Assembly: GCA_016222825.1 (NCBI GenBank)
Contig: JACRQF010000008.1
Location: 1-64,000, forward strand
Direction: 5' to 3'
Source: Verrucomicrobiota bacterium
Lineage (GTDB): Bacteria > Verrucomicrobiota > Verrucomicrobiia > CAIQCK01
DNA: 64,000 nucleotides
Shown: positions 52,198 to 61,668 of the stretch, one piece after another
Position numbering within the stretch: position 1 is the first letter of the stretch
Layout of the letters: each line of letters begins with the position of its first letter
Notes under the pieces: generated by a model
Database searches by the model: none
Seen by the model: only the letters and a program-made list of their open reading frames with translations
Told to the model about the DNA's origin: nothing
Program-made: the position numbers and the translations under genes

Positions 52198-53058
52198 ATG
52201 CCCGGCAAGACTTATCCTCGCCGCCTTTACCTGCCTCCGGCCGGCCGGCCGCGTTGGCTGCCCCGCGATCCCGATGCCTGGGACTTGCTCTATCTTTCTT
52301 GGGGGCAACGTTGGTTTGGCGAAAGCCCCATCCCGACCGCCATGCACGACGGATGGGTGTATGTGGCCATCCTCGAAGGCGCGCCGACATTGGTGACCGA
52401 GGACGGCTCGCGAAGGGTGCCGGCCGGCAGCGTGCTCGTCATCCACCCCGATTGTGCTTATGGGTGGACCGACAAGCCGTGCCGTTCATGCCGCATCCTG
52501 ACGTGGCTGTGGCGCTCGGCGCCCGCGCTGGCCTCCCTCCAGCCCGCGTCGGGCGGCTTTCGCGGCTTCAAACCCGACCGCGCCACGCTGCGCCGCCTCG
52601 CCGCGCTGCACGCGAACTGCGTCCGTGAAGTCGCCACGCCCGACGAGGTCGCTGTCCTTTCGCTGCACTGCGCGCGCTTTGAGCTGGACATCGCCTTGGC
52701 ACGCGCCGAGAACCGCCCGCCGGAGGTGGACTCGCGTTACCGGATGAAGCTGGCGATGGAGTTTCTCCGCAACAATTTGGCCGAGCGCGAGCCGGTCCGC
52801 CGGCTGTGCGAATACCTGCAACTGACTCCGGTCGCGCTCAACGCACTTTTCCGCCGGCACAGCGGCGGAAGCACCAAGAGCTACCTGCTCCGCTGGCGGA
52901 TGGAACTGGCCCGTGTGAAACTCCGCGACGAACGGCTGCCGGCAAAGCAGGTGGCGTTCGAGTTGGGCTACCGCCACGCGAGTGATTTCAGCCGCGCGTT
53001 CAAACGCTTCTTCGGTGTCACCGCGCGCAAAGTAGCAGCATCAAAGAAGGCCGGTTAG
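52198..53058 (+). CDS. AraC-family transcriptional regulator
   Basis: 286 aa from ATG 52198, GGAG 7 nt before. The N-terminal half has cupin-like features ([37 protein letters not shown]). The C-terminal two helix-turn-helix units are clear: [20 protein letters not shown] and [20 protein letters not shown] followed by [12 protein letters not shown]. Precedes the Gfo/Idh/MocA operon by 73 bp in the same direction and is the likely sugar-sensing activator. Confidence 0.88.
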   Translation: MPGKTYPRRLYLPPAGRPRWLPRDPDAWDLLYLSWGQRWFGESPIPTAMHDGWVYVAILEGAPTLVTEDGSRRVPAGSVLVIHPDCAYGWTDKPCRSCRILTWLWRSAPALASLQPASGGFRGFKPDRATLRRLAALHANCVREVATPDEVAVLSLHCARFELDIALARAENRPPEVDSRYRMKLAMEFLRNNLAEREPVRRLCEYLQLTPVALNALFRRHSGGSTKSYLLRWRMELARVKLRDERLPAKQVAFELGYRHASDFSRAFKRFFGVTARKVAASKKAG

Positions 53059-53131
53059 TGCTAACACTTTCTTGTTTCATCCGCGCCGGCATTGGGGCTA
53101 TGAAAGCGCGCACTCAACCACCATCACGAAC

Positions 53132-54496
53132 ATGAATCAGAGCCATCGCTCCCTCTCCCGTCGCTCCTTCCTCCGTCGCGCTTCCGTTGCCGTCGCGGGC
53201 ATCGCTGGCGCGCCCTACATCCTGCCCGCGTCGGTCTTCGGGGCCGATGCGCCGAGCAAGCGCGTCACTGTCGGCTTCATTGGCTGCGGACGACAGACTT
53301 ATTACGCGAATATCCCCGGCTTTCTCAAAGTCGCCGGCGTGCAAGCCGTCGCCGTCTGCGATGTGGATTCGTGGCGCATGGCGCAAGCAAAGAAGTTGAT
53401 CGAAGACCACTACGCCAAAAAGAAGGACAGCAGCTTCAAAGGCTGCGCCGCCTACAAGGACTTCCGCGAGTTGCTCGCCGACAAGGGCATTGATGCGGTG
53501 ATGATCTCCACGCAGGACCATTGGCACGTGCCGATGGCCGTCGCCGCCGTGCGCGCCGGCAAAGACGTGGCGCTGGAGAAACCGATCACGCGCTGGATTG
53601 ACGAGGGCCGGCTGCTCGCGAATGAGGTGGCGAAGCACAAGCGCGTCTTCCGCGTGGACAGCGAGTTCCGCTCGCTGGAGCCGATGCATCGCGCCGCCGA
53701 GTTGGTCCGCAACGGCCGCATCGGCAAGGTGCGCGTCGTCCGCACCGGATCGCCGAAGGAAGTTTTCCCTGATGAGCCGGAGACGGTCACAGAGGCTCCG
53801 GCCGAACTCGACTACGACCTCTGGCTCGGTCCGGCACCGAAGGTTCCCTACATGCAAAAGCGCGTCCACACGCCGCAGAACCTCAAGAGCCGGCCCGGAT
53901 GGATGCGCAGCCTCGACTACTGCGACGGCATGATCGCCAACTGGGGCACGCACCTCAACGACATCGGCCAGTGGGGCGCCGGCACCGAGCGCACAGGCCC
54001 CGTCGAGATCAAGGCGACGGGCAAGTTCCACGACGGCAAAGTCTGGAACGTGCTGGAGCATTTCGACGCCTACTACAAATTCGCCAACGGCATCGAGTTC
54101 TTCTACCAGATGGGCGAGCCGCACGTCCGCTTCGAGGGCGACAAAGGCTGGATTCACGTCAACTACGCCGCCAGCAAGCTCTCGCCCGAGCGGCTCAAGG
54201 CCAGCGACCCCGCCATCCTCAAGGAGAAGATCGGCCCGGAGGAAATCCACTTCCCGCTCAAGAGCGAGAAGCAGGACTTCATTGATTCCGTGCGATCGCG
54301 CAGCCAGACGCTCGAGGACGAGGAAGTTGGCCAGCGCACCACCTCGCTCTGCCATCTCGCGCACATCGCCATCCAGCTCGGCGGCGTGAAGCTCGCGTGG
54401 GATCCCGACAAGGAAGTCTTCCTCAACAACGACGCCGCCAACAAGCTCGCCAAACGTCCGCCGATGCGCGCGCCGTGGAGTTTCGACAAACTATGA
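53132..54496 (+). CDS. Tat-exported Gfo/Idh/MocA oxidoreductase (1)
   Basis: 454 aa from ATG 53132 (MNQSHRSLSRRSFLRRASVA, twin-arginine). Nucleotide-binding fold VTVGFIGCGRQTYYANIPGF; the family's EKP motif appears in DVALEKPITRW; a bacterial-type HINxxW-like region is in GMIANWGTHLNDIGQWG. Such proteins oxidise or reduce sugar hydroxyls with a tightly bound NAD(P). With DUF1080 and TIM-barrel neighbours a role in 3-keto-glycoside formation is plausible. Stop overlaps the next ATG. Confidence 0.88.
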   Translation: MNQSHRSLSRRSFLRRASVAVAGIAGAPYILPASVFGADAPSKRVTVGFIGCGRQTYYANIPGFLKVAGVQAVAVCDVDSWRMAQAKKLIEDHYAKKKDSSFKGCAAYKDFRELLADKGIDAVMISTQDHWHVPMAVAAVRAGKDVALEKPITRWIDEGRLLANEVAKHKRVFRVDSEFRSLEPMHRAAELVRNGRIGKVRVVRTGSPKEVFPDEPETVTEAPAELDYDLWLGPAPKVPYMQKRVHTPQNLKSRPGWMRSLDYCDGMIANWGTHLNDIGQWGAGTERTGPVEIKATGKFHDGKVWNVLEHFDAYYKFANGIEFFYQMGEPHVRFEGDKGWIHVNYAASKLSPERLKASDPAILKEKIGPEEIHFPLKSEKQDFIDSVRSRSQTLEDEEVGQRTTSLCHLAHIAIQLGGVKLAWDPDKEVFLNNDAANKLAKRPPMRAPWSFDKL

Positions 54497-55347
54497 GAAC
54501 TGCCATTCTTGCCTCCATCATCGCACTGGCAGCCGTGACGGCCCGCGCCGAGACGAACCCGTTCTTCGTCTTCGACAACGGCCTGCGCGGCACAAACCTC
54601 ACGACCATCGCCTCGCAGCTCGATCTCGCGAAGGAAGTCGGCTTCGCGGGCATCGCGTGGCGGACCGACGCGCCGGAACGCGTGAAGGAGATGCTCGATG
54701 GCTGCAAGCAGCGCGGAATGAAATGCTTCGTCATCTACTGCAACCTCGAACTCAAGGACGGCAAACTGGTTTACAAGCCGGAGTTGAAGGAGATCATCGC
54801 GCTCTGCAAAGGCACCGACACGATGATCTGGCCGAACATGACCAGCAAGCAGTTCAAGAACTCCGACCCCGCGGGCGACGACATCGCCGTCGCGGGCCTG
54901 CGCGAGCTGGCCGACCTCTGCGACGCCAACGGCCTGCGCATTGCCATCTACCCGCACGTCAACATGTGGGTGCATCGCGTGGAGGACGCCGTGCGCGTCG
55001 CGAAGAAAGTCAACCGCAAGAACGTCGGCGTGACGTTCAACCTCTGCCACGCGCTGATTGACGAGGCTGAATCGCGCATCCCGGCGCTGATCGAGGAAGC
55101 CGCACCACTCCTGTTCGTCGCCTCCATCAACGGCGCGGACAGCGGCGTTACCAAGAAAGAAATGGGCCGCGCCATTCAGACGCTGGACAAAGGCACCTAC
55201 GGCGTCGGCATCGTGTTGCGGAAACTCAAGGCAGTCGGTTTCAAAGGCCCGATCGGCCTCCAGTGCTACAACATCAAGGGCGACCCGAAGACGCTCCTGA
55301 CCGGCTCGATGAACGCTTGGCGGAAGATGTCAGACCTGCTTAAGTAG
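54493..55347 (+). CDS. Exported xylose-isomerase-like TIM-barrel sugar isomerase/epimerase
   Basis: 284 aa, ATG overlapping the previous stop, signal MRTAILASIIALAAVTARA. The body (QLDLAKEVGFAGIAWRTDAP, LADLCDANGLRIAIYPHVNM, NVGVTFNLCHALIDEAE, GPIGLQCYNIKGDPK) is an AP-endonuclease-2-type TIM barrel. Likely epimerase, dehydratase or lyase step on an oxidised sugar. Confidence 0.82.
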   Translation: MRTAILASIIALAAVTARAETNPFFVFDNGLRGTNLTTIASQLDLAKEVGFAGIAWRTDAPERVKEMLDGCKQRGMKCFVIYCNLELKDGKLVYKPELKEIIALCKGTDTMIWPNMTSKQFKNSDPAGDDIAVAGLRELADLCDANGLRIAIYPHVNMWVHRVEDAVRVAKKVNRKNVGVTFNLCHALIDEAESRIPALIEEAAPLLFVASINGADSGVTKKEMGRAIQTLDKGTYGVGIVLRKLKAVGFKGPIGLQCYNIKGDPKTLLTGSMNAWRKMSDLLK

Positions 55348-55369
55348 CGCCCGAACCACAAATCCATAC

Positions 55370-56092
55370 ATGAAGCAAATGAAGCTGCTGACCCTCGCGT
55401 TGCTCGCCACGATTCCCGCGCTACCCCTGCTGGCGGCAGACAAGCCCAACACTCTCACCAAAAAAGAAGAAGCCGCCGGTTGGCAGTTGCTCTTCAACGG
55501 CAAGGACTTCACTGGCTGGCGCGTTTACAAGCGGGCGAAAGGCCCGACCGAGATCGGCGAAGGCTGGAAGGTCGAGGATGGGCTTCTCAAGAAGAAGGCG
55601 GGCATCAAGGGTGGCGACATAATCACGGAGAAGCAGTTCGACGACTTCGAGTTCACGTGGGAATGGCGCATCGAGCCGGGTGGCAACAACGGCGTGAAGT
55701 ATTTCGTCACCGAGGCGCGCCCCGGCGCTCCCGGTCACGAGTATCAGATGCTCGACGACAAGTTCGAGAAGTGGGCCAAAATGCCGGCAAAGGACCACAC
55801 GGCCTCGTTCTACCAAGTGCTGCCGCCGGTTAAGGACAAGGGCTACAAGCCCGCGGGCGAATGGAACAAGTCCCGCATTCTCGTGAAGGGCAACCACGTC
55901 GAACACTGGCTCAACGGCAAGAAGGCGATCGAATACGAACTCGGCAGCGACAAGGTCAAGACCGCTATCGCGGAGAGCAAGTTCAAGAAGTATCCCGACT
56001 TCGGCCAGAAGATCAAAGGCCACATCATGTTGACCGACCACACGGATGAAACGTGGTTCCGCAACATCAAGATCCGCGAACTCTCGAAGTGA
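55370..56092 (+). CDS. DUF1080 (3-keto-disaccharide hydrolase-like) secreted protein
   Basis: 240 aa, signal MKQMKLLTLALLATIPALPL. The start of the domain, WQLLFNGKDFTGWRVYKRAK, and FEFTWEWRIEPGGNNGVKYF with GHEYQMLDDKFE and GEWNKSRILVKGNHVEHWLN are DUF1080/jelly-roll signatures. Members cleave 3-keto-glycosides after Gfo/Idh/MocA oxidation. 22 bp after the previous gene. Confidence 0.88.
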   Translation: MKQMKLLTLALLATIPALPLLAADKPNTLTKKEEAAGWQLLFNGKDFTGWRVYKRAKGPTEIGEGWKVEDGLLKKKAGIKGGDIITEKQFDDFEFTWEWRIEPGGNNGVKYFVTEARPGAPGHEYQMLDDKFEKWAKMPAKDHTASFYQVLPPVKDKGYKPAGEWNKSRILVKGNHVEHWLNGKKAIEYELGSDKVKTAIAESKFKKYPDFGQKIKGHIMLTDHTDETWFRNIKIRELSK

Positions 56093-56100
56093 CATCCGCC

Positions 56101-57045
56101 ATGAAGGTATCCCACCTGATACTGGCGGCCGCTTTTTGCTTCCATAGCCTCGTCGCGAACGCGGCGGAAAAGAAGACGCTGGAGTTCGGTTGGGATGTGA
56201 TGCCGAACAACACCGGCCTCGCGCTCGTTAACAAAACGGCCGGCCTGCCCGTCTGGCGAGCGGTCTGCGACCCGGCACAGACGAAGCCATACATCTATCC
56301 GCTCGCCACGCTCGACGGCACGGAACTCACCGCGAACGCTCCCGCCGACCACGTCTGGCATCACAGCCTTTGGTTCGCTTGGAAATACATCAACCGCATC
56401 AACTACTGGGAACTCGACAAGAAGACCGGCCTCGCTGCCGGCCGCACGAACATCAAGTCCGCCAGCTTCCGCCGCGGCGACGACTTCTCCGCGCGCGTCG
56501 AGATGGCCATCGAGTATGCGCCGCCCAACTTGCCGCCGGTGCTGCGCGAGACCCGCGTGATGGAGTTCACTGCGCCGCGCGCGGACGGCGCGTATGCGAT
56601 TGACTGGGACGCAAAGTTCACCGTTGGCGACGCGGACATCACGCTCGACCGCACGCCGCCCAAGGCCAAGAGCGGCGGCTATGCCGGGCTTTCCCTGCGT
56701 TTCCCGAAAGGCACGACGGGCTGGAGTTTCCTGACGAGCGAGGGCGCGCACAATTCCGACGAAGGCAACGGCAAGTCTGCGCGGTGGGTGGATTTCAGCG
56801 GCCCCACCAAGAAAGGCACCGTCGCCGGCATCACCGTGTTCGATCACCCGTCCAATCCGCGCCACCCGACCGCTTGGTATCTGAACGAAGGCCACCCGTA
56901 TTTCAGTCCCGCACTTATTTACAAGGAGCCGATGACGTTGAAGGCTGGCGCGAAGATGCAGTTGCGCTATCGCGTGCTGGTCCACAACGCCGCCGGCGAT
57001 GCCGCCGCGCTGGAGCGCGAGTGGAAGTCGTTCGCCAGAGATTAA
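56101..57045 (+). CDS. Exported PmoA-like (DUF6807) protein
   Basis: 314 aa, signal MKVSHLILAAAFCFHSLVAN. PYIYPLATLDGTELTANAPA, DHVWHHSLWFAWKYINRINY and TVFDHPSNPRHPTAWYLNEG identify the PmoA-like family (named after, but not the same as, methane monooxygenase). It is often next to Gfo/Idh/MocA genes; catalytic role unknown. Only 8 bp after DUF1080. Confidence 0.82.
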   Translation: MKVSHLILAAAFCFHSLVANAAEKKTLEFGWDVMPNNTGLALVNKTAGLPVWRAVCDPAQTKPYIYPLATLDGTELTANAPADHVWHHSLWFAWKYINRINYWELDKKTGLAAGRTNIKSASFRRGDDFSARVEMAIEYAPPNLPPVLRETRVMEFTAPRADGAYAIDWDAKFTVGDADITLDRTPPKAKSGGYAGLSLRFPKGTTGWSFLTSEGAHNSDEGNGKSARWVDFSGPTKKGTVAGITVFDHPSNPRHPTAWYLNEGHPYFSPALIYKEPMTLKAGAKMQLRYRVLVHNAAGDAAALEREWKSFARD

Positions 57046-57061
57046 AGAAAGGAACCCCGCC

Positions 57062-58414
57062 ATGATGACCCGTCGCAATTTCCTCAAACAAGGCAGCGTC
57101 GCCACCGGCGCGTTGCTCATCGGCACCCACCGCGCGTGGGCCGGCGCCAACGACCGCGTTCGCATGGCCGTTGTCGGCATCCACGGCATGGGCCAGAGCC
57201 ACATCGCCGCCTACAACGCCCTCCCCAACGTCGAGGTCGCCGCACTCTGCGACGTGGACGAGAACCTTTTCCCGGGCGTCATCGAGAAGCATTTCACGAA
57301 GAAGAACCGCCGCGCGCCGAAGACCTACACCGACATCCGGAAGATGGTCGAGGACAAGGAGATTGACGGCTTCTCCGTCGTGACGCCGAATCACTGGCAC
57401 ACGCTCGCGGCGATCTACGGCATCCAAGCCGGCAAAAACGTCTCCGTCGAGAAACCGTGCTGCCACAATTTCTTTGAGGGCCAGAAGCTCGTCGAGGCGG
57501 CGAAGAAATACCGCGTCCTCGTCCAGGACGGCGCCGAGCAGCGCAGCAACCCCTGCTCGCAGACGATGGCGCAGTTCCTCCAGGACGGCGGCCTCGGCGA
57601 GGTCTATATGGCCAAGGGCCTTTGCTACAAGTGGCGCAAGACTATCGGCCACTTCGAGGATGAGCCGGTGCCGAAGGGCGTCCACTACGACCTCTGGCTC
57701 GGCCCGGCGCCGGCGCGGCCGTTCAACAAGAACCGCTTCCACTACGAGTGGCATTGGAACTGGGATTACGGCAACGGCGACATGGGCAACCAAGGCGTGC
57801 ATGAGATGGACATCGCGCGCTGGGGCCTCGGCGTAACGCTGCCGACGAAAATCAGCGCGATCGGCGGGCACTTCATGTTCAACGACGACCAGCAGACGCC
57901 GAATGTGCTCATGGCCATGTTCGAGTTCCCGAACCCCGACGGCGGCGGCGACAAGAAAAAAATCCTCCAGTTCGAGGTGCGCCACTGGGTCAGCAACAAC
58001 GAAGACGGCATGTGGATGAAGAAGGCCGGCACAGACGGTTACATGGCCACCAGTGCGGGCAACACCGTCGGCAATTTGTTCTTCGGCTCCAAGGGTTACA
58101 TGGCCAAGGGCGTCAACGAATGGCGGACGTTCATGGGCGAGAAACGCGAACCCGGCCCGACCGGTAAGGGCGCAGGTAACCACTACGAGGTGTTCGTCAA
58201 CGCCATCCGCGACCCGAAGCCGGATGAATTCAACGTCAGCATCGAGAACGGGTTTTATTCCTGCGCGGTGATGCATTTGGGCAACATCTCCTACCGGCTT
58301 GGTCGAACGCTGGAGTTCGATCCGAAGACGATGCGCTTCCCGCACGACGAGGAGGCGAACCGGATGCTCAGGCGCGAGTATCGCGCGCCGTTCATCGTGC
58401 CGGAGAAGGTTTAG
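57062..58414 (+). CDS. Tat-exported Gfo/Idh/MocA oxidoreductase (2)
   Basis: 450 aa. Leader MMTRRNFLKQGSVATGALLI (twin-arginine). Rossmann VRMAVVGIHGMGQSHIAAYN, EKP in NVSVEKPCCHNFF, and HYEWHWNWDYGNGDMGNQGV near the active site. Second oxidoreductase of the same operon, so perhaps acting in the reverse direction or on the other sugar. The stop codon's last G is the first base of a palindromic repeat (58414-58463). Confidence 0.88.
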   Translation: MMTRRNFLKQGSVATGALLIGTHRAWAGANDRVRMAVVGIHGMGQSHIAAYNALPNVEVAALCDVDENLFPGVIEKHFTKKNRRAPKTYTDIRKMVEDKEIDGFSVVTPNHWHTLAAIYGIQAGKNVSVEKPCCHNFFEGQKLVEAAKKYRVLVQDGAEQRSNPCSQTMAQFLQDGGLGEVYMAKGLCYKWRKTIGHFEDEPVPKGVHYDLWLGPAPARPFNKNRFHYEWHWNWDYGNGDMGNQGVHEMDIARWGLGVTLPTKISAIGGHFMFNDDQQTPNVLMAMFEFPNPDGGGDKKKILQFEVRHWVSNNEDGMWMKKAGTDGYMATSAGNTVGNLFFGSKGYMAKGVNEWRTFMGEKREPGPTGKGAGNHYEVFVNAIRDPKPDEFNVSIENGFYSCAVMHLGNISYRLGRTLEFDPKTMRFPHDEEANRMLRREYRAPFIVPEKV

Positions 58415-58463
58415 GCAAAATCACAAGGGGCAAAATCATGATTTTGGCCACCATGATTTTGCC
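58414..58463. repeat. GGCAAAATCAT palindromic element, copy 2
   Basis: GGCAAAATCA at the left end is the reverse complement of TGATTTTGCC at the right. Inner GGGCAAAATCATG and CCATGATTTTGCC pair as well. Same family as 10684-10747. Lies between the second Gfo/Idh/MocA gene and the UroD-like gene. Confidence 0.8.
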
Positions 58464-58474
58464 AAAAGAGAAAT

Positions 58475-59626
58475 ATGCAGATGACGCCCCGCGAACGTCT
58501 CCTCACCACCCTCCGCGGCGAAATCGCCGACCGCGTCCCGGTTGCGCCGTTTGTGCAGGAGGAGTATCTCTCCTTCTACTATCCGCAGAAGGCAAAGCTC
58601 GACCGCGTCATTGATGCCACGGAACTGGCCAACGAACTCAACTTCGACCTGATGGCGAAGCACCGCGCATTGGAGGCGCCGCATTTCTTCCGGCGCAGCC
58701 ATCTCAACTGGGAACTGCGCCGCAGCGAGACACGCGGTGATGGCATGATCCGGCGAAAGTTGGAGATCGTAACGCCGACACGCACGCTCGCGCAGGAGGA
58801 GACTGGCCCCGACAGCGGCGCGGCCACGACCGGCGTGCGATTCCACGTCACCCGCACGCTCCTGCAGGACGCGGACGACACCGAGGCGTTCCTGAAATGG
58901 CTGCCCGCGCTCGACAACGAAGACCGCCGCTTTATGCGCGAGACGACCGACGGCTGGCGGCGGGTGATAGGTGACCGCGGCGTGCTCGCGCCGTGGGGAT
59001 TCGCAGGTGTGTTCAACTTCTGCGCCGACCTCTGCGGCATGGACAACTTCTACATGGCCCCCTACATGGACGAGGCGGCCTACCGCGCGTTGATGGGCGG
59101 CGTGGCCGATGCGATGTGCGCCTACAGCGCGGCGCTCGGCGAGACGGCGATAGACTGCGTCGGCATCCAAGGCCACATGGCCGGCGGCTCGACCACCGGG
59201 CCGGATTTCTTCCGCCAGTTCGTCCAACCTTACGAGAAGCGGATGATTGACGCCATCCATGCCGCCGGGAAGTTCAGCGTCTATCACAACTGCGGCTGCG
59301 CGAAGATCCTCTACGGCAACTACCGCGAACTCGGCATGACCGTTTGGGAGACCGTCAGCGAGCCGCCTCGCGGCGACAACAAACTCGCCGACGCCAAGGC
59401 CGCCCTCGGCGACCGCATCTGTCTCCTCGGCAACCTCGACCACGTGGATTTCCTCAAGCGCGCCACGCCGCAGGAAGTGGACGCCGTCACGCGCGCCATT
59501 GTTCGCGTCGGCAAGCCTGGAGGCCGCTACATCTTTTCCACATCCGACTACCTGGAGAAAGGCACGCCGCGCGAGAACGTCGTGGCGATGATTGCGGCCG
59601 CGAAGGACGAGGGCCGCTATGCCTGA
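58475..59626 (+). CDS. UroD/MtaA-like methyltransferase-fold protein
   Basis: 383 aa. MTPRERLLTTLRGEIADRVP is the typical start of uroporphyrinogen decarboxylase-like proteins of the MtaA/CmuA branch; FSVYHNCGCAKILYGNYREL has the H-x-C-G-C zinc motif, and DRICLLGNLDHVDFLKRATP plus the end GGRYIFSTSDYLEKGTPREN are conserved. More likely a corrinoid-dependent methyl transfer, demethylation or related reaction than haem synthesis. Same direction as the keto-glycoside operon. Confidence 0.8.
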   Translation: MQMTPRERLLTTLRGEIADRVPVAPFVQEEYLSFYYPQKAKLDRVIDATELANELNFDLMAKHRALEAPHFFRRSHLNWELRRSETRGDGMIRRKLEIVTPTRTLAQEETGPDSGAATTGVRFHVTRTLLQDADDTEAFLKWLPALDNEDRRFMRETTDGWRRVIGDRGVLAPWGFAGVFNFCADLCGMDNFYMAPYMDEAAYRALMGGVADAMCAYSAALGETAIDCVGIQGHMAGGSTTGPDFFRQFVQPYEKRMIDAIHAAGKFSVYHNCGCAKILYGNYRELGMTVWETVSEPPRGDNKLADAKAALGDRICLLGNLDHVDFLKRATPQEVDAVTRAIVRVGKPGGRYIFSTSDYLEKGTPRENVVAMIAAAKDEGRYA

Positions 59627-59654
59627 CGGCGGCAGCGCCCATCTGCGCTGCGAT

Positions 59655-59670
59655 CCCCCGTTCAAGGGGG
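59655..59670 (+). terminator. Short GC hairpin after the UroD-like gene
   Basis: CCCCC at 59655-59659 pairs with GGGGG at 59666-59670 around GTTCAA, 30 bp after the stop. No T-run follows; weak support. Confidence 0.3.
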
Positions 59671-59809
59671 GCGGGAAACTCCTTACCTTGGAATCGGGCC
59701 TTTCCCGGATAGCGCATTCCTGGCCCGAAGCGTAAGTTCCTCCAGACAATGACAGGGAAAAGTTCCCGGTCCTTATGCTTGATGAATGTGATTCGAAGGA
59801 AGCGAAGCT

Positions 59810-60286
59810 ATGATAACCATTTTGGGTGTCTGGGGAATCTGCCTCGTGGCGTTCTTTGTCTTCTGTCTGGCGCTATGCCGGGCAGCCAAGCAACCCATAC
59901 CCGGCTTGCGGCATCCGCACCCGACGATTCTCGTCATGGATGAGAATGCCAGCGTGCTGGGTATGGTCCGCATGGGATTGGAAAACGAGGGCTACACCGT
60001 CCTCACAACATCTGATCCACGCGAGGGGGTCCAGTTGTTCAAGGAACAATCCCAGAACATCAGCCTGGTGCTCTTGGACAACTGTATGCCGGAGATAACC
60101 GGGAGCCAGATATTTGAGTCCCTCTGGAGGATTGACCCTCAAGTGCCGGTCTTGCTGATGGCCAGCTACTGCAAGGAAAACGAGCCAGCCGGGAAACTCC
60201 GGGACAATGTGCGAGGCTGCCTCCTCATGCCTTTTAACTTGGAAGACCTGGTCGGCAAGGTCCGCGAAGTAGTCAGCTTTGCCTGA
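59810..60286 (+). CDS. Membrane-anchored receiver-domain protein, Lys missing
   Basis: 158 aa, ATG 59810 after AAGGA. An N-terminal membrane helix (ILGVWGICLVAFFVFCLALC) is followed by a response-regulator receiver: acidic pair in ILVMDENASV, phospho-Asp in LVLLDNCMPEITGSQIF, Ser in VLLMASYC. The invariant Lys of the KP motif is Met (CLLMPFNLEDL). No output domain. It may be a non-canonical or phosphorylation-independent receiver held at the membrane. No sensor kinase nearby. Confidence 0.72.
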   Translation: MITILGVWGICLVAFFVFCLALCRAAKQPIPGLRHPHPTILVMDENASVLGMVRMGLENEGYTVLTTSDPREGVQLFKEQSQNISLVLLDNCMPEITGSQIFESLWRIDPQVPVLLMASYCKENEPAGKLRDNVRGCLLMPFNLEDLVGKVREVVSFA

Positions 60287-60303
60287 GTTGCGCCGCCGCG
60301 CGG

Positions 60304-61554
60304 TCAACCCTTCCTGATGATGCGCTTCTCGCGGTCGTAAACCGTGCGAACGCCGAGGTTGAACGACTCCACCGCCATGATGCAGGCGACGGAATGCTGG
60401 TAGCCGGCCTCGATCGGCGCGCGCGTCGTTTTGCCGCTGCGGATGCACTGGAGCCAGTCCTGGAAATGGTCGGGGCCTTCGATGCCTTTCACGTCGTTGA
60501 CGCCGCGAATCTTCCCGTCGCGCTTCGGGCCGCCCTCGGCGCTGTAGCTCGGCGCGGCCCAGTTGTCGAGGTTCAACTGGCCCTTCTCGGTATAGTAGCG
60601 ATGACGCCGGCCGCCAGAGTGGCCCATGTTGCACGAGAAGACCGCCATGAAGCCCTCTGGATAAACCCACAGTGCCTCGGCGTGGTCGGGCGCGGTGAAT
60701 TTGTGCTCGTCGTTCCAAACGAACGTCCCACCCAGACAGACGCAGCTCGCCGGGAACTGCGCACCGGTGATGTAGTGCAGCAGGTCCACGAAATGGCTGC
60801 CGAAGCCCGTGATCGGGCCGTCGCTGTAGTCACGGTGGCCATACCAGCCGGAGTAAACGTCTGCGGCGAACTCCCGTTTCGGAGCGTCCATTTGGAACTC
60901 CTCCCAAGCCACGTCCTCCTTCTTCACGTCCTTCAGGTAGCGATACCAGTAAGGCTGGTCGCTGTTGCGGCACTGCTCGATGCGCGACGCCTTGCCGAGT
61001 AGGCCGGATTTCCACAACTCACGGCAGGCGGTGCTGGTCGGCAGGCTTCGCACCTGCGTGCCGACCTGCGCCACGACGCCCGCCGCCTTCACCGCATCCA
61101 CCGAGCGAACCAACTCCTCCATGTTCTTCGCCATCGGCTTCTCGACGTAGATGTGCTTGCCGGCCTTGGCGGCGGCTTCGAGATGCGTCGCATGCTGGTG
61201 GTCGCACGATGCGATCATCACCGCGTCCACATCCTTGCACGCCAGCAGGTCGCGGTAGCTGGCGAACCGCTTCGCCTCGTGGCCATACCATTCCTTGCAG
61301 AGCGCCGACGCCTGCTCGCGCGCGACGCGCCACGGATCGGCCACCGCCACGAACTCGACGTTCTCGACCTTGTCGTGCTTGTGGATGCCGGTCATGTGGG
61401 CGTTGCGGCCGCGGTCGCCGCAGCCGATTTGGCCAATGCGGATGCGCTCGTTCGCGCCGACGATGCGCGCGTAGCTGCGCGCGGTGAAACTCATCGCCGT
61501 CGCGCCCGCGGCGGCTGTCTTGAGGAAATCCCTGCGGTTACAGTGGGTTTGCAT
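60304..61554 (-). CDS. Tat-exported Gfo/Idh/MocA oxidoreductase (3)
   Basis: 416 aa, ATG 61554 with AGGAG 9 nt before. Leader CNRRDFLKTAAAGATAMSFT; Rossmann IRIGQIGCGDRGRNAHMTGI; EKP in HIYVEKPMAKNME; active-site-like SDGPITGFGSHFVDLLHYIT. Encoded convergently to the receiver gene and divergently from the M48 gene. Substrate unknown; third paralogue in 10 kb. Confidence 0.88.
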   Translation of the reverse strand: MQTHCNRRDFLKTAAAGATAMSFTARSYARIVGANERIRIGQIGCGDRGRNAHMTGIHKHDKVENVEFVAVADPWRVAREQASALCKEWYGHEAKRFASYRDLLACKDVDAVMIASCDHQHATHLEAAAKAGKHIYVEKPMAKNMEELVRSVDAVKAAGVVAQVGTQVRSLPTSTACRELWKSGLLGKASRIEQCRNSDQPYWYRYLKDVKKEDVAWEEFQMDAPKREFAADVYSGWYGHRDYSDGPITGFGSHFVDLLHYITGAQFPASCVCLGGTFVWNDEHKFTAPDHAEALWVYPEGFMAVFSCNMGHSGGRRHRYYTEKGQLNLDNWAAPSYSAEGGPKRDGKIRGVNDVKGIEGPDHFQDWLQCIRSGKTTRAPIEAGYQHSVACIMAVESFNLGVRTVYDREKRIIRKG

Positions 61555-61668
61555 GGTTGATGCTCCTGGATGGGTTGCTCTGATTGCGGCGGTAGTCTAG
61601 CGCGGCCCGCGCTTGCGTTGCGAGCAAGAATTGACGACGCCAGTCGGCCCGAATTAGACTCCACCACC

